From: Rhodamnia argentea
Taxonomy: Eukaryota; Streptophyta; Magnoliopsida; Myrtales; Myrtaceae
NCBI RefSeq assembly: GCF_020921035.1
Contig: NC_063150.1
Span: 6,324,001-6,388,000, forward strand
DNA length: 64,000 nucleotides
Reading direction: 5' to 3'
Shown here: piece by piece, positions 62,265 through 64,000 of the stretch
Position numbering within the stretch: position 1 is the first letter of the stretch
How the letters are laid out: each line of letters opens with the position of its first letter
Program-made: the position numbers and the translations under genes
The notes under the pieces: model-generated
The model's database searches: none
What the model was told of the DNA's origin: nothing
The model's input: the letters and a program-made list of their open reading frames with translations, nothing else

Positions 62265-63872
62265 TTACACACCTCCTCCTCTACTTTGAATCTCACTGAT
62301 GGCTTTCATCAGGCGAACCCCGTTCGCAGGCTTTTCAACGTGGAAATCCATCCCGGCCTCGAATATCTTCTTCACTTCGGCGCCTGAAGAATGAGCAGTC
62401 AAGGCTATGATCGGCGTGTGGATTCCATATCGTCTCTCCTCCTTTCTGATCTTTCTTGTTGCTTCAAAACCATCCATTGCGGGCATCTACATGAACACAG
62501 GAGATCAGTGAAAATACTAGCTTAAGGTTACTTCAGTTGTCTTTATGAAGTCCAAATCTTGTAAGTACTATCTGAACTCAACAAGGAAAATTTCGAGAGG
62601 CCTAACAATCTTTTGAGCTCTTCAGGGGAGTTTAAGAACTCGCTGCTGATATTAGTGTTTCCGGCAGTTTAAGCATGTTCTAATATCATGGTAAACTTCG
62701 GCTTAATTTGAAAATGGTCGTAAGTCTAAAAGCTATACCTGGCAGTCCATCAATATGTACTCGTAAGGACGGCAAATATCTGAAACTCCTCGCTCCCTTA
62801 GCTCGTCAATACCATCACGAATCAATTGTACAGCTTCTTTTCCATTTTCGCATAGCTGAACCGTTGCTCCAAGATTGGAAAGATTACGTAGAGCCAGCTT
62901 TCGCATTATCTCGCTGTCATCGACGACCAATACTCTCTTCCCACTCAAAGGTTTCTCCCTGCTGGTATTTCCAGTTTCTTCTGCTAAAGGTTTGGCTGCT
63001 TCCGCATTTTGGACCGGTCTCGCCTTCACCTGTTCGCTCGGTCTTTTCTGCAATGAGCCCCCGAATTCTGGAAGAAGCCTTATCACTCGAAGCAAACGGG
63101 TGCCGTGAAAGGGCTTGGACATGATGATATCGTCAGGGTCGAGTTTGCCCTTAATGGCCCTTAGGTCAATACTTCTCATTGTCGGCTTATCTAACCACAC
63201 AACCTTACAACGAGCGCTCGGAATGAGTTTCCTAAATTCAGTCACTGCCATGAATATTTGTTGAAATGGTCCAGCACTTGCGTCGATTATAAGTAGCACG
63301 AAGGCCGCTTGATCTTTGGGACTAGGACTCCTGTACACGGGGAGACTTTGGTCTGCTCCGTCCAGTGATCTGAGAGGCACGCCCCTGACTCTACCTGGAG
63401 CCTTCTTGCACGAAGCGGATTTGCTCAATCTTTCGATCCTCCAACTCATCTCTGATTTTCCTGAAGAACTATGGTATGCAACGTTGACGACCTTCATTTG
63501 TACCTTCTTCAGAATCATAGGAAGATCCTGCCATTGGCTCGCCACGAGAACTTCTATTCCTAGTTTTTCCAGGTAACTCCGACAAGTTCTCCGGCGCTCT
63601 TCATTCTGGATCAATAACACGACATGAGATCCTTCCGACTTGGGGCTACGCGCTTGTCTGGTGCTCGAGCTAAGAAAGCTCAGCCCAGGACTAGTGGCAC
63701 TGGTTAGCCCAAGACGACACGCTGCTCCATAACCTCCGGCCTCGAGGTCTTCCTCTAACAGTTTTGTAGCACCTGCGTCGCATGGGGCAAGGAAAACATT
63801 GAACCTGAAGCACGTTCCTCTCTCGCCCATGTCCTTATCCCTGATCGTTATATCTCCACCCATGAGGCGGAC
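62265..63872 (-). CDS. CKI1: Histidine kinase CKI1-like, C-terminal two exons (partial)
   Basis: Two minus-strand exons, 63872-62739 and 62486-62265, join in frame (phase 0) and encode the last 451 residues; upstream exons lie outside the window. The segment starts at VRLMGGDITIRDKDMGERGT, the end of the ATPase domain with its G2-box-like GERGTCFRFN. A CKI1-type linker follows (VVLLIQNEERRR, then VVWLDKP and PFHGTRLLRVIRLLPEFGG). The C-terminal receiver domain has the acidic pair in VLVVDDSE, the phospho-acceptor Asp in ILMDCQMPAMDG, the Thr in IIALTAH and the Lys in VEKP. CKI1 is a plasma-membrane or endomembrane sensor kinase that feeds the cytokinin phosphorelay without binding cytokinin and is needed in the female gametophyte. 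Assignment rests on the linker, which resembles CKI1 rather than AHK2-4. Confidence 0.88.
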
Positions 63873-64000
63873 CTGTTACAGTGTCTCGATTAGTGAAGAC
63901 GAATAGTTGCTTATACTATCGAAGATGGTATGATGATAATTTCTCTTTCCACCAGACGAAACCCCTCGATCGCGAGCAGTACAGTTTTATAAAGCAAGCT

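Overview
This is nuclear DNA from a flowering plant, almost certainly a eudicot. It has long AT-rich introns, mostly with GT-AG borders, a CC-NBS-LRR resistance gene, a chloroplast-targeted CP12, a plant PROLIFERA-type MCM7 and a CKI1-type histidine kinase. Intergenic space is full of small non-autonomous DNA transposons. The style of the repeats makes me suspect Myrtaceae, but the sequence alone does not prove it.

Layout. 1-4.6 kb is transposon-rich with no gene I can support: a PIF/Harbinger-like MITE with a TAA duplication, a foldback-type repeat, a small MITE and a non-autonomous hAT with a perfect 8-bp duplication. At 5.0-5.4 kb lies intronless CP12. At 6.9-10.8 kb lies an intronless 1278-residue CC-NBS-LRR gene with paired W-boxes upstream. 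10.8-14.8 kb holds its 3' flank, a tandem duplication and LTR-retrotransposon debris. At 14.9-15.8 kb on the minus strand is a bZIP53-like group S1 bZIP gene whose leader carries the sucrose-control uORF. At 17.5-19.7 kb is a three-exon TMEM42/EamA-like membrane protein. At 21.3-28.6 kb is a complete 15-exon MCM7 gene with two E2F-type sites upstream. 29.7-33.6 kb is repeat-rich: foldback-family arms, a second PIF/Harbinger-like element and a 430-bp hairpin-forming repeat. At 34.0-53.7 kb is a BRWD/PHIP-type WD40-bromodomain gene of 24 coding exons (1676 residues). Its introns hold a plastid rpl2 fragment, a LINE 3' end, diverged repeats and an LTR remnant. 54.1-58.8 kb is a transposon-in-transposon stack: a long-TIR, Mutator-like element carrying a captured gene fragment, interrupted by a hAT MITE and by a 2.8-kb hAT with a broken transposase. 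At 61.3 kb is a small conserved-looking protein of unknown function. At 62.3-63.9 kb, minus strand, are the last two exons of a CKI1-like histidine kinase; the rest lies beyond the window.

The genes do not form an operon or pathway: photosynthesis, immunity, sugar signalling, replication, chromatin and two-component signalling simply sit side by side. All exon borders were placed by reading splice signals and keeping the frame. MCM7 and the BRWD gene join without any frame error. No previously undescribed system was identified with confidence. The strongest leads are the nested transposon stack with its captured gene fragment, the translational-control leaders of the bZIP and BRWD genes, and the MHE variant of the NLR.
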